From the NCBI RefSeq assembly GCF_029223525.1, contig NZ_JARHTQ010000019.1, positions 1 through 64,000 on the forward strand: a stretch of 64,000 bases of DNA, read 5' to 3'. The notes below the pieces were generated by a model that saw only the letters and a list, made by a program, of their open reading frames with translations, was not told the DNA's origin and searched no databases. Below, in pieces: positions 26,219-35,024 of this stretch (position 1 is its first letter; every line of letters starts with the position of its first letter). The translations under genes and the position numbers were made by a program. Source of the DNA: Streptantibioticus ferralitis. GTDB lineage: Bacteria; Actinomycetota; Actinomycetes; Streptomycetales; Streptomycetaceae.

Positions 26219-27550
26219 ATGTCACGAGTTGACCAGGCCATACCGGCCGCCAAGGTGAGGCAGATCCCAGACCGGCCCGGAGGCTTGAACCTCGCGCAAG
26301 GCATCGCCTTGTATGTCGGAGCGGTGCTGGGCACCGGCGTGTTGGCGCTGCCCGGCATGGCCGCCAAGCAGGCCGGGCCGGCCTCGCTGCTGTCCTGGCT
26401 GGCTCTCGTCGTGATGTCGGTGCCGCTCGCTGCGACGTTCGCCGCGCTCGCCGCCCGCTACCCCGACTCGGGAGGAGTATCGACGTACGTGCGGCAGGCA
26501 TTCGGCGACCGCGCCGCAGCCGTGGTCGGCTGGTGGTTCTACCTGGGCGCGCCTGTGGGCATCCCCGCTCTGGCGTTCTTCGGCGCCTCCTATCTGGCCC
26601 GGGCCACGGGGGGCGGCTGGGGCGAGAGCGTCGCGTGTGCCGCACTGCTCCTCGCGATCGGTTTCCTCGCCAACGCCTTCGGCGTGCGGATCTCCGGACC
26701 TGTGCAACTCGCGCTGTCCGGCACCCTGGCGCTGCTGCTCGTTGTGGCGGTTGCCGTGGCGCTGCCGCACGCCCGGCTCTCCAACTTGCATCCGTTCGCT
26801 CCGCACGGCTGGGCAGCGGTTGGATCGGCGGGGGCCCTGCTGGTCTGGTCGTTCACCGGTTGGGAGACGGTCACCCACCTGTCCGCAGAATTCGCCCGGC
26901 CCGCCCGCGACCTGAAGCGGGCGACCGTCGGCGCGCTGGTCATCGTGGGCGTGCTGTATCTCAGCCTGGCCACGGTGACCGTGCTCGCCCTCGGCAGCAC
27001 AGCCGGGGCGAGCACGACCCCGTTGGCCTCGCTGCTTCAAACCGGGCTCGGCGGCTACGGCGCGGACGTAGCAAGTGTGGTCGCGGTGTTGATCACTCTC
27101 GGCACCATCAACGCCTACGTCGCCAGCACCGCAAAACTCGGTGCAGCCCTGGCCCGCGACGGCGCCTTGCCCCGCCGCCTCGCCTCCGGCGCGCAGCCAG
27201 GCGGAGTGCCCCGAGGCAGCCTGCTGACCGTGGCAGCGATCTCAAGCGGTGTCTTCATCGCCGCAGCAGTGACGCGGATGGACCTCCAGCCACTGGTTCT
27301 CAGCACGACGGCGTGCCTGGGGGCCGTCTACGCCATCGGCTCCGCGGCCGGCGTCCGGCTGCTGCGGCGAACGAGCCGGGCAGGTGTGGTGGCCGCTGCC
27401 TCGGCGTTCGGCATCGTGGTGCTGCTGCTTGCTCTCACCGGCTGGTATTTGTTCTGGCCCCTGATCCTCGCGGCGGCCGCCCTTACGGTGACTGGTGTTC
27501 GGTCAGGAGCCGGACGAGCCCCCGGTTCCGCAGCCGGGCATGCGGCCTGA
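26219..27550 (+). CDS. APC-superfamily amino-acid transporter
   Basis: A 443-residue membrane protein with about 12 hydrophobic segments. The first helix has the APC motif LYVGAVLGTGVLALPG. FTGWETVTHLSAEFARPARD is typical of the YjeH-like subgroup, which exports methionine and branched-chain amino acids. A strong AGGAGGG precedes the ATG. It is divergent from an Lrp gene, the usual regulator of such exporters. The direction of transport is inferred from this context, not proven. Confidence 0.8.
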   Translation: MSRVDQAIPAAKVRQIPDRPGGLNLAQGIALYVGAVLGTGVLALPGMAAKQAGPASLLSWLALVVMSVPLAATFAALAARYPDSGGVSTYVRQAFGDRAAAVVGWWFYLGAPVGIPALAFFGASYLARATGGGWGESVACAALLLAIGFLANAFGVRISGPVQLALSGTLALLLVVAVAVALPHARLSNLHPFAPHGWAAVGSAGALLVWSFTGWETVTHLSAEFARPARDLKRATVGALVIVGVLYLSLATVTVLALGSTAGASTTPLASLLQTGLGGYGADVASVVAVLITLGTINAYVASTAKLGAALARDGALPRRLASGAQPGGVPRGSLLTVAAISSGVFIAAAVTRMDLQPLVLSTTACLGAVYAIGSAAGVRLLRRTSRAGVVAAASAFGIVVLLLALTGWYLFWPLILAAAALTVTGVRSGAGRAPGSAAGHAA

Positions 27551-27597
27551 CGCACAAAAGCGGACACGCGGCCAATCGGCCTAGACCGACCGCCCCT

Positions 27598-27828
27598 TGC
27601 GAGCTCTCCCGGGCCACCGGGCAGCCCTGGTGCGAACGCTGCCAGCAACGCTGGGTGACCTGCAGCGGCTGCGGCACCGTCGCCCAGGCCCGCGGCGGCA
27701 CCTGGGAAGAGCCGTTGTGCGCGAAGTGCACCAACCCCCACCCGGACTTCTGGGGCCGCTGCCCCGTCTGCACCATTACCTGGCAGCTCAGCACCCGCCC
27801 CTGCCAGCGATGCGTCCTCGACCAGAGC
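27598..27828 (+). pseudogene. Zinc-ribbon fragment of a recombinase-like gene
   Basis: A stretch with many Cys pairs: CERCQQRW, CSGCGTVAQ, CAKCTNPHPDFWGRCPVC and CQRCVLDQ. It resembles the N-terminal zinc-ribbon region of a family of large tyrosine-recombinase-like proteins common in Streptomyces. There is no start codon and nothing follows CVLDQ in frame, so only this piece survives. Its right end overlaps the 3' end of the methyltransferase gene on the other strand. The family assignment is from memory of the motif pattern. Confidence 0.55.
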
Positions 27829-28480
27829 GGCGGGCCAGCAGGTGGGTGTCGAGGAAGCCCCGCTCGGACGCTGGGTCGTGGAGCAACCGAGCCACCGTGA
27901 CGAGTCCGGCCCCGGCAAGCAACTCGGCAAACTGGTCCGTCGGCCAGCTATAGGCAGGCGCCACCTTGTGGTCGAAGCGGACAGGCTCCGCCCCCTCGGT
28001 GCCGAAGAAGGACGCCAGGAGCAGGCCCCCTGGTGCCAGGACACGCACCTGCTCAGCGAGCAGTGCGGGCAATTCTTCAGGTGGGGTATGAATCATCGAG
28101 TAGTGGGCCAGCACTCCGCCGAGCGCGCCGTCCTCGACCGGCAGGGCCCCCATTCGTGCTTCGTCGAACCGCAGCGCCGGATGGGCCCGCCGGGCGTGGT
28201 CGACCATAGCCGGGGAGAGGTCGAGCCCGAAGGCGTCCAACCCCAAGTCGTGCAGCATGGCGGTCAAATGGCCGGGTCCGCACCCGACGTCCGCCGCCCG
28301 TAGGTTCCCCGTGCCACGCACGAGCTCGGCGAAGGTGCCGATCATGTTCCGCGCGAACGGCTGCGTCTCCAACCGATTAGCGAACATCGACGCATACAGT
28401 TCGACGACCCCGTCGTAGGCCGCCCTCGTCTCGTCCTGGTGTTTTAACACGGGGAGGAAGCTAACATCCGCGCCGTTCAC
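27788..28480 (-). CDS. Class I SAM-dependent methyltransferase
   Basis: About 230 residues. The SAM-binding motif I is AADVGCGPGHLTAMLHDLG, followed by GLDLSPAMVDHARRAHP (motif II acidic residue) and GALPVEDGALGGVLAHYSMI. This is the UbiE/ubiquinone-methyltransferase-like group; the substrate is unknown. The start is uncertain: GTG 28480 is used, while the frame extends to 28573 and another GTG lies inside. The last ten residues (RIAGRGGC) overlap the recombinase fragment, so the C-terminus may have been altered by a past rearrangement. Confidence 0.7.
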   Translation of the reverse strand: MNGADVSFLPVLKHQDETRAAYDGVVELYASMFANRLETQPFARNMIGTFAELVRGTGNLRAADVGCGPGHLTAMLHDLGLDAFGLDLSPAMVDHARRAHPALRFDEARMGALPVEDGALGGVLAHYSMIHTPPEELPALLAEQVRVLAPGGLLLASFFGTEGAEPVRFDHKVAPAYSWPTDQFAELLAGAGLVTVARLLHDPASERGFLDTHLLARRSGRGRIAGRGGC

Positions 28481-28806
28481 AGCAGTTCTCTGGCCCCACA
28501 CCGGCCCCTTCCCCGCAGGACTGATCGTCCTGTCACCTGACCACGCGACGCCCCAGTAGTTCGGAGAAGGCATGAGCCGAGCGTCTTGAGTGGTACTGGC
28601 GGGAGGGGGTTATTCCGACCGTGCACTATTCCCCGAGATCACTCGCCCCGACTGATGACATTGAGGATGGCGCCCGTGGTCCTCCCCTGGGTCGGACGGA
28701 CCCAGGGGAGGCGGATCGACGACCAGCCATCCCGCGGCGACCGCCGTTCTCCCGAACAGTCGCCGCAGGGTGGCCCGACAGCAGGGTCGGCCGGGCCTCT
28801 CTGCAG

Positions 28807-29211
28807 TCAGCGAGTGTCGGTGCGCTTTTCGAGGCGGGTGCCGTGGCGAAGGGTGATCGACATCAGGTCGCTGGGGGCGTCCAACTCCAGGCGGTGCCAG
28901 CGGCCGCGGGGGACGATCACGGCGGTGCCTGCGTGCAACCGCACCATGTCCTCGCCGCCGCCGGGCCTGGCGGGACGCAAGTAGAGGCGGACGCCGCCGG
29001 CCAGGCAGCACACCGCCTCCTCGGCCTCCGGGTGCATCTCCCATTGGTCAGCGTGGACGTCGGTGTCGGTCTCCACGTGGAACGTCGCGATCTGCCAGGC
29101 GCCGGAGTCGCTGCTCGTCATCCGCCGTTCGGCGACTCGGACGTCGCCGTCGGGTTGGATGTGCAGCGCCGAGGCGAACAGGTCGATGGATGAGATGGGT
29201 GTCGTCGTCAT
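28807..29211 (-). CDS. Cupin-domain protein
   Basis: A 134-residue single cupin. Motif 1 is represented by WEMHPEAEEAVCCLAGGVRL and motif 2 by GTAVIVPRGRWHRLEL, which offer His/Glu metal ligands. It may be a small metalloenzyme or a ligand-binding protein. Its ATG overlaps the stop codon of the MFS gene (ATGA), so it is translated with the exporter and is probably part of the same detoxification function. It ends about 330 bp before the methyltransferase gene. Confidence 0.8.
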   Translation of the reverse strand: MTTTPISSIDLFASALHIQPDGDVRVAERRMTSSDSGAWQIATFHVETDTDVHADQWEMHPEAEEAVCCLAGGVRLYLRPARPGGGEDMVRLHAGTAVIVPRGRWHRLELDAPSDLMSITLRHGTRLEKRTDTR

Positions 29212-30653
29212 GACGGCGTTCCTTCCAGTCGGTTCTCTGCGGGGGTGGCGGGTCGCGGGTCAGGTGCTTCGGCTCGGCGGCGGGGCAGAACGCCGATCGC
29301 CACGATGGCCGCGAGCACGAAGAGGGCGGCGGCGACGGCCAGTCCCAGGGCGTAGCCGTCGTTGAGCGCGGCGGGGTCGGTGGCCGTGCCGGTGTGGTGT
29401 GCGGCGATGGTGGCCAGGGCGGCCAGGCCGATGCAGCCGCCGAGTTGGCGGGAGCTGTTGAAGAGGCCGGAGGCCATGCCGGCCTCGCGCGCGGCCACGC
29501 CGGTGGTCGCGGCGGCGGCGACCGGGGCCAGGACAAGTCCGGTGCCGATGCTGGTCATCAGGGATGGGCCGAGCACGTCGGTGAGAAATCCGCCGTCGGG
29601 ACCGATGAAGGCGAACCAGGCCAGGCCCGCGGCGGCCAGCAGGGCGCCGGGTACCAGGGCAGCTCGGGGGGTGCGTGCCGTGGTGACGCGGGTCGCGATG
29701 ATGGTGCCCGCGACCAGGCCCGCGGAGAAGGGCAGGAACGCGGCGCCGGTCGCTGCGGCACCCATGCCCAGGACCTGCTGCAGGTACAGGGACACGAAGT
29801 AGAACGCCGTGAACTGCCCGGCCGCGGCCAGGAACACCAGTACGTTGGCGCCGGCCACCCAGCGGCTGCGCAGCAGGCCGAGGCGCAATAGCGGTGCGGG
29901 AGCCCTGGATTCGGCGAAGACGAAGGCGATCAGGAGCGCAGCCGCGGCGACGAGCATCGCCAACGTGGCCGGGGAGCCCCACCCTTGGGCGTCGGTGCGG
30001 ACCACGCCGAACACCAGCAGCCCGACTCCGCCGGTTGCCAGGACGGCGCCGAGCACGTCCAGCCTCTCGCGCCGGGCGGGGCGTGCTTCGGCGGGCACGC
30101 CTGCGAGAACCAGCGCGAGAGCCACCGCCACGATGGGCAGATTGATCAGCATCACCCAGCGCCAACCTGCGTACTCGGTCAACAGCCCACCCGCCAGCAC
30201 GCCCAGCGCTCCCCCCGCGGCGTTCACCGCGCTCCACACTCCGAGCGCCCGGACACGCCGAGGGCCCTCAGGGAAGGTGGTGGTGAGCATCCCCAGCGCG
30301 GCTGGGGCGGCCGCGGCAGCACCGAGCCCCTGACCGGCACGGGCGGCGATCAGTTGCCAAGGCGCTTGGGCCAGGCCGCCCGCGAGCGAGCACAGCCCGA
30401 AGACGGCCAGACCCAGCACGAACAGCCGACGGTGACCGTACAGGTCGCATGCGCGGCCCCCCAGTAGCAGGAGTCCGCCGAATGTGAGCGCGTAGACGTG
30501 CACGATCCACGACAGGTCGAGCGGCGCGAATCCCAACGCGGAGCGGATTGCGGGCAGTGCGACGTTGACCACCGACATATCCAGGGCGAAGACGAACTGG
30601 GCGACGGCCGCCGCCAGCACCAGGCGGGGTCGCCCCCGTGAGTTTCTATACAT
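29208..30653 (-). CDS. MFS drug-efflux transporter (DHA2/EmrB-like)
   Basis: A 481-residue transporter predicted to have 14 transmembrane helices. Helix 1 has the DHA2 signature region FALDMSVVNVALPAIRSALG; motif A is GGRACDLYGHRRLFVLG, and motif C is in WSAVNAAGGALGVLAGGLLT. It exports drugs or toxic metabolites using the proton gradient. It is co-transcribed with a cupin gene and divergent from a TetR gene. The initiating ATG lies inside a 20-bp palindrome likely bound by that repressor. Confidence 0.85.
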   Translation of the reverse strand: MYRNSRGRPRLVLAAAVAQFVFALDMSVVNVALPAIRSALGFAPLDLSWIVHVYALTFGGLLLLGGRACDLYGHRRLFVLGLAVFGLCSLAGGLAQAPWQLIAARAGQGLGAAAAAPAALGMLTTTFPEGPRRVRALGVWSAVNAAGGALGVLAGGLLTEYAGWRWVMLINLPIVAVALALVLAGVPAEARPARRERLDVLGAVLATGGVGLLVFGVVRTDAQGWGSPATLAMLVAAAALLIAFVFAESRAPAPLLRLGLLRSRWVAGANVLVFLAAAGQFTAFYFVSLYLQQVLGMGAAATGAAFLPFSAGLVAGTIIATRVTTARTPRAALVPGALLAAAGLAWFAFIGPDGGFLTDVLGPSLMTSIGTGLVLAPVAAAATTGVAAREAGMASGLFNSSRQLGGCIGLAALATIAAHHTGTATDPAALNDGYALGLAVAAALFVLAAIVAIGVLPRRRAEAPDPRPATPAENRLEGTPS

Positions 30654-30662
30654 GTAAAGAAA
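30643..30662. promoter_or_regulatory. TetR operator overlapping the MFS start codon
   Basis: TTTCTATACATGTAAAGAAA at 30643-30662 is an almost perfect palindrome (one mismatched base pair) centred on TACATGTA. It contains the MFS start codon (30653, minus strand) and lies 48 bp before the divergent TetR gene. Repression by occlusion of the start region is a reasonable inference. Confidence 0.6.
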
Positions 30663-30710
30663 GTAGCCTTAGGGGATCGCTGCTGTCGACACCCGGGGGA
30701 TGATGAGGGC

Positions 30711-31379
30711 ATGCCGCAACCGTCCGCACCGCGCAAAGCCCTCGGCCGACCTCCCCGTATCTCCCGTGAGGAGGTCATCGAGACGGCTCGCCGGATCGTG
30801 GATACGGAAGGCGTGGGCCGGCTGACCATGCGGCGGCTGGCCATGGAGATCGGCAGTACGGCGATGGCGCTCTACCACCACGTCCGCAACAAGGAAGAAC
30901 TACTCGTCCTGCTGCTGGACGACTACGCCGCGCGGACGCTGCAGCGGCCCGAACTGCCCGCCCAGCCGCGCGAGCGGATCGTCGTCGCCGCTGCCACGAT
31001 CCACGAGGCGCTCGCCGCCTGCCCCTGGATCGTGGAGGTGCTGACCGCCGACGACCTGATGTCCACATCCGCCCTGTGGTTTGTCGAGCAGATCGTCGAT
31101 GGCCTGGTCGAATGCGGCCTGCCTCCCGAGCGGGCCGTACACGGGTACCGCGCAATCTGGTACTACACCGCCGGAGAGATCGTGGTCCGGACAACAGCGG
31201 CCCGGCGGCGCACCGACGATGACCGTCCTACCTACCGGGAGCGAGCCTTCGCCGAACTCGACCCGAGCGAGCTACCCCGCTTGGCACAGGTCGCCGACCA
31301 CTGGGCGCCGCTGACCGCCGAGGACACCTACCTGGAGGGGCTCCGAGCCCTGGTGGACGGCCTCCTGACTCCCCGTTAA
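30711..31379 (+). CDS. TetR-family repressor with TetR-type C-terminal domain
   Basis: A 222-residue regulator with a basic N-terminal tail. The helix-turn-helix is at about residues 17-64 (REEVIETARRIVDTEGVGRL, then GSTAMALYHHVRNKEELLVL). The LYHHVRNKEELL pattern and the C-terminal domain (YRAIWYYTAGEIVV) belong to the group related to tetracycline repressors, which bind drugs. It diverges from the MFS efflux gene with a shared palindrome between them and is very likely the repressor of the efflux operon. Confidence 0.85.
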   Translation: MPQPSAPRKALGRPPRISREEVIETARRIVDTEGVGRLTMRRLAMEIGSTAMALYHHVRNKEELLVLLLDDYAARTLQRPELPAQPRERIVVAAATIHEALAACPWIVEVLTADDLMSTSALWFVEQIVDGLVECGLPPERAVHGYRAIWYYTAGEIVVRTTAARRRTDDDRPTYRERAFAELDPSELPRLAQVADHWAPLTAEDTYLEGLRALVDGLLTPR

Positions 31380-31457
31380 CCTGCTCATTCACTTCATACC
31401 TGCCCGAGCGCCAATACGATGCCAACGCCTCTGCCCGCAAGCCTCACGAAGCCGATC

Positions 31458-32320
31458 TCATGATCGCTGTGATCTGCGGCTGGTGAGGTCCTCGGCGCGG
31501 GCGGCGAGGCACTCGGCCCAGTCGCGTCTGGCGTAGGCGACCCAGCGGAGCGCGGTGTGGCGGTGCATCCCGGTCGCGTCCGGCGAGGATCGGGCTGGGG
31601 AGATCAGCAGCGAGAGCGGCCAGTGCCCCGTTGCGCGCGGTGCGAACCGGGATGCCGTGCCGGTTGAGTTTCTGGGTCATGCCGTGCGTCGAGATCTGCT
31701 TGCCCGGGACCATGCCCGGGAAGAGCCACTGAGGGCCTGGGTGGACTCGCGAGAGCTGCGGCCGCAGCTGGGGCTGTTCAGCAAGTTGCCGAAGTAGCTC
31801 GGCGAGCCGTGGAGGCAGCAGGACGGGGTGGCGGCCCAAGACTAGGTGAGCGTGCTTGTCACCGAACTTGAGGTGTTCATGCGTCAGGTGGCGAAGACGT
31901 TCGGTGGACAGGCCGAACAGCAGGGTGATCGCGCCGCTGGCGCGGACGTCCGTCGGCAGGGCGTCGTCGGTCAGGCAGCGTTGGAGGAGTCGCCAGCGAT
32001 CGTCGTCGTCGAGCAGGTCCTGGGGCTCCTGGCTTGGGATGGAGGGGACGGTCAGTTCTCGGGCGAGCTGGCGGCTGGTGGTCCATTTCAGGAAGTAGCG
32101 GATCAGGTAGCGCCGCTGGCTGGTGGCCCCGGCGATCCAGTCGTCGATGTGCTCCTGTGCGAGGTCGGCGAGGGCTAGGCCGCGCTGGTCCGTCCAGGCC
32201 AGGAAGTCCAGGGCGACGCTGACGCGGCGCCGCAGGTCACGGTCGGCGGAGGCAGGATGGCGGCGGGTGGCAGCCCGTTGGCCCCGATCCGCCGGGCATC
32301 GGCTGCGGGGCCCACAGGGC
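31458..32320 (-). pseudogene. Tyrosine-recombinase-like gene, C-terminal remnant
   Basis: Reading leftward, one frame gives a coding-like sequence: VSVALDFLAWTDQRGLALAD, then WIAGATSQRRYLIRYFLKWT, and RASGAITLLFGLSTERLRHL. It continues to WLFPGMVPGKQISTHGM and IPVRTARNGALAALAADLP. One extra G near 31598 shifts the remainder (MHRHTALRWVAYARRDWAEC) into another frame. The N-terminus is missing. This is the C-terminal part of the same recombinase-like family as the zinc-ribbon fragment at 27598, but on the opposite strand. Confidence 0.65.
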
Positions 32321-32429
32321 GTTCATGAGTGGGCGCGATCAGCAGCTTCCCAGGCTGCCGAAGAACATATCGTCCAGCAGGTCATCGTTTCCCGACGGGG
32401 TGGATCGCAGACCACTGCTCCGAACGAGG

Positions 32430-33215
32430 TCAGACCTTTCGCCAACCCGGAACCCACGCGCCATCCCGCACTGTGTAGTCGCCGAACAAGGCAGGGGCTT
32501 CTTCGACCATGAGTTCTGCGACCTTGCCGAAGAGAAGGCGGATCTCCTCCTCGGCTCCAGGGGCCGTCCGGTTCTCGATGACGTGCCGCAAAGTCCGCAC
32601 GTTAGCTGTCCACACCATCCCGGTCCCCACGCCCTCGGGGGCGAACCGGCGCATGAAGGAGGTCTTCTCCTTCTTCTCGGCGAACGGTACGCCTTCCTCG
32701 TCCAGGCCGAAGTGGTCAGCCATCCACAGCTGGAAGCCCTCCATCTGCTCCAACAGGGCCGTGGCACGCTTCATCAGCTCGGCGTCTTCCTGGGCCCACT
32801 GGGGGAACCAGAAGGGCAGGTCGTCCAGGCGCACGAAGCGCAGGGACTCCTGGGAGACCGCAGCGCCAGCACGGTGCCGGACGAGTTCATGGGTGGCGAC
32901 CCGGCTGACGTTGTGCAGGACGAAGGAGAAGCTCACGTGCTCCAGGACCGACCCGTGAGCACTAGCCAGGATGTTGCTGAGGTACTCCTCCTGGTCGGCG
33001 CGGATCCGCGTCACGTTCGGGTTCAGGCCCGGCTGCCAGGACCGGTAGCAGATGCGGCCGGCGAACTCCGCCAGGTTCTGTGCGTCGTCCAACTCGCCGC
33101 GGTCCCCTCGCTCCAGCCAGTTCTCGCCCCCGACCTCGGCGAGGTAGGCGGCAACCTCCTCGTAGTCCAACTGCGGGCGGGCGATGAGACGGACCTGGGG
33201 CTCGACACGGCGCAA
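32430..33215 (-). CDS. thyX: Flavin-dependent thymidylate synthase ThyX
   Basis: A 261-residue ThyX, which makes dTMP from dUMP using FAD and methylene-tetrahydrofolate. The signature motif is RHRAGAAVSQESLRF, close to the canonical RHRxxSxNxxSxRY type. LEHVSFSFVLHNVSRVATHE, just before it, and the late TANVRTLRHVIENRT region also fit. The TTG at 33215 is chosen because GGAGG lies 6 bp upstream; the longer upstream frame has no family similarity. It lies on the accessory segment between the two duplicated blocks, not in a folate operon. Confidence 0.9.
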   Translation of the reverse strand: MRRVEPQVRLIARPQLDYEEVAAYLAEVGGENWLERGDRGELDDAQNLAEFAGRICYRSWQPGLNPNVTRIRADQEEYLSNILASAHGSVLEHVSFSFVLHNVSRVATHELVRHRAGAAVSQESLRFVRLDDLPFWFPQWAQEDAELMKRATALLEQMEGFQLWMADHFGLDEEGVPFAEKKEKTSFMRRFAPEGVGTGMVWTANVRTLRHVIENRTAPGAEEEIRLLFGKVAELMVEEAPALFGDYTVRDGAWVPGWRKV

Positions 33216-33552
33216 CGCGATCCTCCGGAGTGGTTCGAGAGCGGACCCGCAGAGTCTGCCACGTTCCCCACTCCCGCCGACGCGGTAGAACTTCAGACCA
33301 CACGACTCCGGCGCGGTGATCGCGCACACGTCCTTTCGGCGTAGCCAAAGGCACTTGACGTACCGTGCGCCCGTATCCGGTCCTTCACCGGTGGGGCTCC
33401 GCTTGGCCCACCTCAGCGGTGCGCGGAGGCGGTACAGCTCCTGCGGGCGCTGGACGTTTCCCGTCGCGCAGATCGATCCCGCGAGTCATCGTCGGGGCCC
33501 CATCTCTGCATCAGGCACCTGTCCGTGTGCACCGCTCCCTAGGATGATCACC

Positions 33553-34944
33553 ATGTCCTCGACAAACCGGTGCTCGGCCGTCCTCGCAACTCTTCTTGTG
33601 CTGGTTTCCGCCCCCTTGTCGGGCTGCGCGTCCAGCAGCGGTGCTCAGCACCCGTCGCGCCAGGCCGACGAGACGAAGCCGCCGAAGGAAGGGCTCGGCA
33701 ACATCATCGTTGCCGGCCACCCTGTCACGGGATCGAAGGCGACCGGAATCTCGAAGATCCCGTATCAGCGTACGGATACCGACGGGGCGCTGTACGCGGC
33801 CGTTACCGGGTTCCGATCGATGGCGTTCGGGAGGTCGGGGCTGGAGGGGGTCTACGACGACATACTGGCCCCAGCCCCTGCCCACGCGGGCCACGGCCCC
33901 AGCGACGTGGTAACGACCATTGACCCGGCTGTGCAGAAAGCAGCCGCCGACGGGCTGCGGGGCCGCAAGGGCGCCGCGGTTGCCCTGGATGCGCAGAGCG
34001 GGCAGATCCGGGCCCTGGTGAGCGCTCCGTCGTACGACCCGTCCGTGTTTAGCGGGCTCTCGTCGGCTGACAATGACGCGTGGCTACGGCTGAACAACGA
34101 CAAGGACATGCCGCTGTTGGACCGGGCGCTGAGGGACACTGTGGAGCCGGGGGAAACGTTCCAGGTCGTGGTGGCGGCAGCGGCCCTGAACAAGGGGCTG
34201 TACAAGTCCGTGGACGACCCGACCCATAGCCCCGACCCGTACACGCCGCCCGGCAGAACGTCCCCGCTGGCGAGCGATTTCACCCATTGCCAGAACGCAT
34301 CCATTCGCTCGGCTTTGAAGTATTCGTGCGCCAACGTCTTCGCGAGTATGGCCGTCGACGTCGGCCAGGACGGTCTCGCGACGATGGCCGAGGCGTTCGG
34401 CTTCAACGACGACAAGCTGCTCACGCCCATACGCCCTGCGGCGAGCGTCTACCCGCGAGGGCAGCTCAGCGCGGCCAGTCTGGCTGACACAGGCAACGGC
34501 ATTGAAGGCGTGACCGCAACACCCTTGCAGATGGCCAGAGTCATGGCCGTACTCGACAACGGGGGAAAGCAGACCCAGCCGGAATTGGTTACCCAGATCA
34601 TTCATCCTGACGGGAGTGTCGAGAAGCCCAAGAGCGATACGGGCGCCGCCAAGCAGGTCCTTGAGCCGAACGTCGCCAACCAGCTGCGATCTGCTCTGCA
34701 GGGCTCAGCCTCGCCCCCGCTAGGTGGCGAGACTGGGTGGGCGCCGCGCTCGGGGCCGGCCAACCGCGGTGATGCCGCCGCGTGGTCCGTTTCCTTCACC
34801 CGCTCTGGGGACGGACGGCCCATGGCCATCGCGGTGGTCGTCACCGTGCCCGCAACGTCGACTGACCACTCCAGCGACGAAGCGGGGGCCGTGCACGTCG
34901 CCCAGGAGATGAGTCAGGCCGCCTCCAACTCCACGCATTCCTAA
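33553..34944 (+). CDS. PbpA-like lipoprotein lacking transpeptidase active-site motifs
   Basis: A 463-residue protein that aligns over most of its length with PbpA at 48803-50260. It starts with a lipoprotein signal (TLLVLVSAPLSGC, lipidated Cys25) instead of a transmembrane anchor. All three penicillin-binding motifs are changed: SxxK is Glu201-Thr-Phe-Gln204, SxN is Ser258-Cys-Ala260, and KTG is Glu393-Thr-Gly395. It therefore should not acylate with penicillin or cross-link peptidoglycan. The fold seems intact (conserved VVTTID, ATPLQMARVMAV), so a structural or regulatory role is possible. AGGA lies 8 bp before the ATG. Confidence 0.85.
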   Translation: MSSTNRCSAVLATLLVLVSAPLSGCASSSGAQHPSRQADETKPPKEGLGNIIVAGHPVTGSKATGISKIPYQRTDTDGALYAAVTGFRSMAFGRSGLEGVYDDILAPAPAHAGHGPSDVVTTIDPAVQKAAADGLRGRKGAAVALDAQSGQIRALVSAPSYDPSVFSGLSSADNDAWLRLNNDKDMPLLDRALRDTVEPGETFQVVVAAAALNKGLYKSVDDPTHSPDPYTPPGRTSPLASDFTHCQNASIRSALKYSCANVFASMAVDVGQDGLATMAEAFGFNDDKLLTPIRPAASVYPRGQLSAASLADTGNGIEGVTATPLQMARVMAVLDNGGKQTQPELVTQIIHPDGSVEKPKSDTGAAKQVLEPNVANQLRSALQGSASPPLGGETGWAPRSGPANRGDAAAWSVSFTRSGDGRPMAIAVVVTVPATSTDHSSDEAGAVHVAQEMSQAASNSTHS

Positions 34945-35024
34945 AGTCGTCGTTTCCCGGACAACGGAAGGGGAGCCAGCCGCTGGCTGGCTCCCCTTCG
35001 CGTGCTCGGTCCATCTCCTCGTGG

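Noticed and set aside
33553-34944. Annotation of this lipoprotein as an ordinary penicillin-binding transpeptidase
   Set aside because: The SxxK, SxN and KTG motifs are all altered, so the usual enzymatic function is not supported despite overall similarity.
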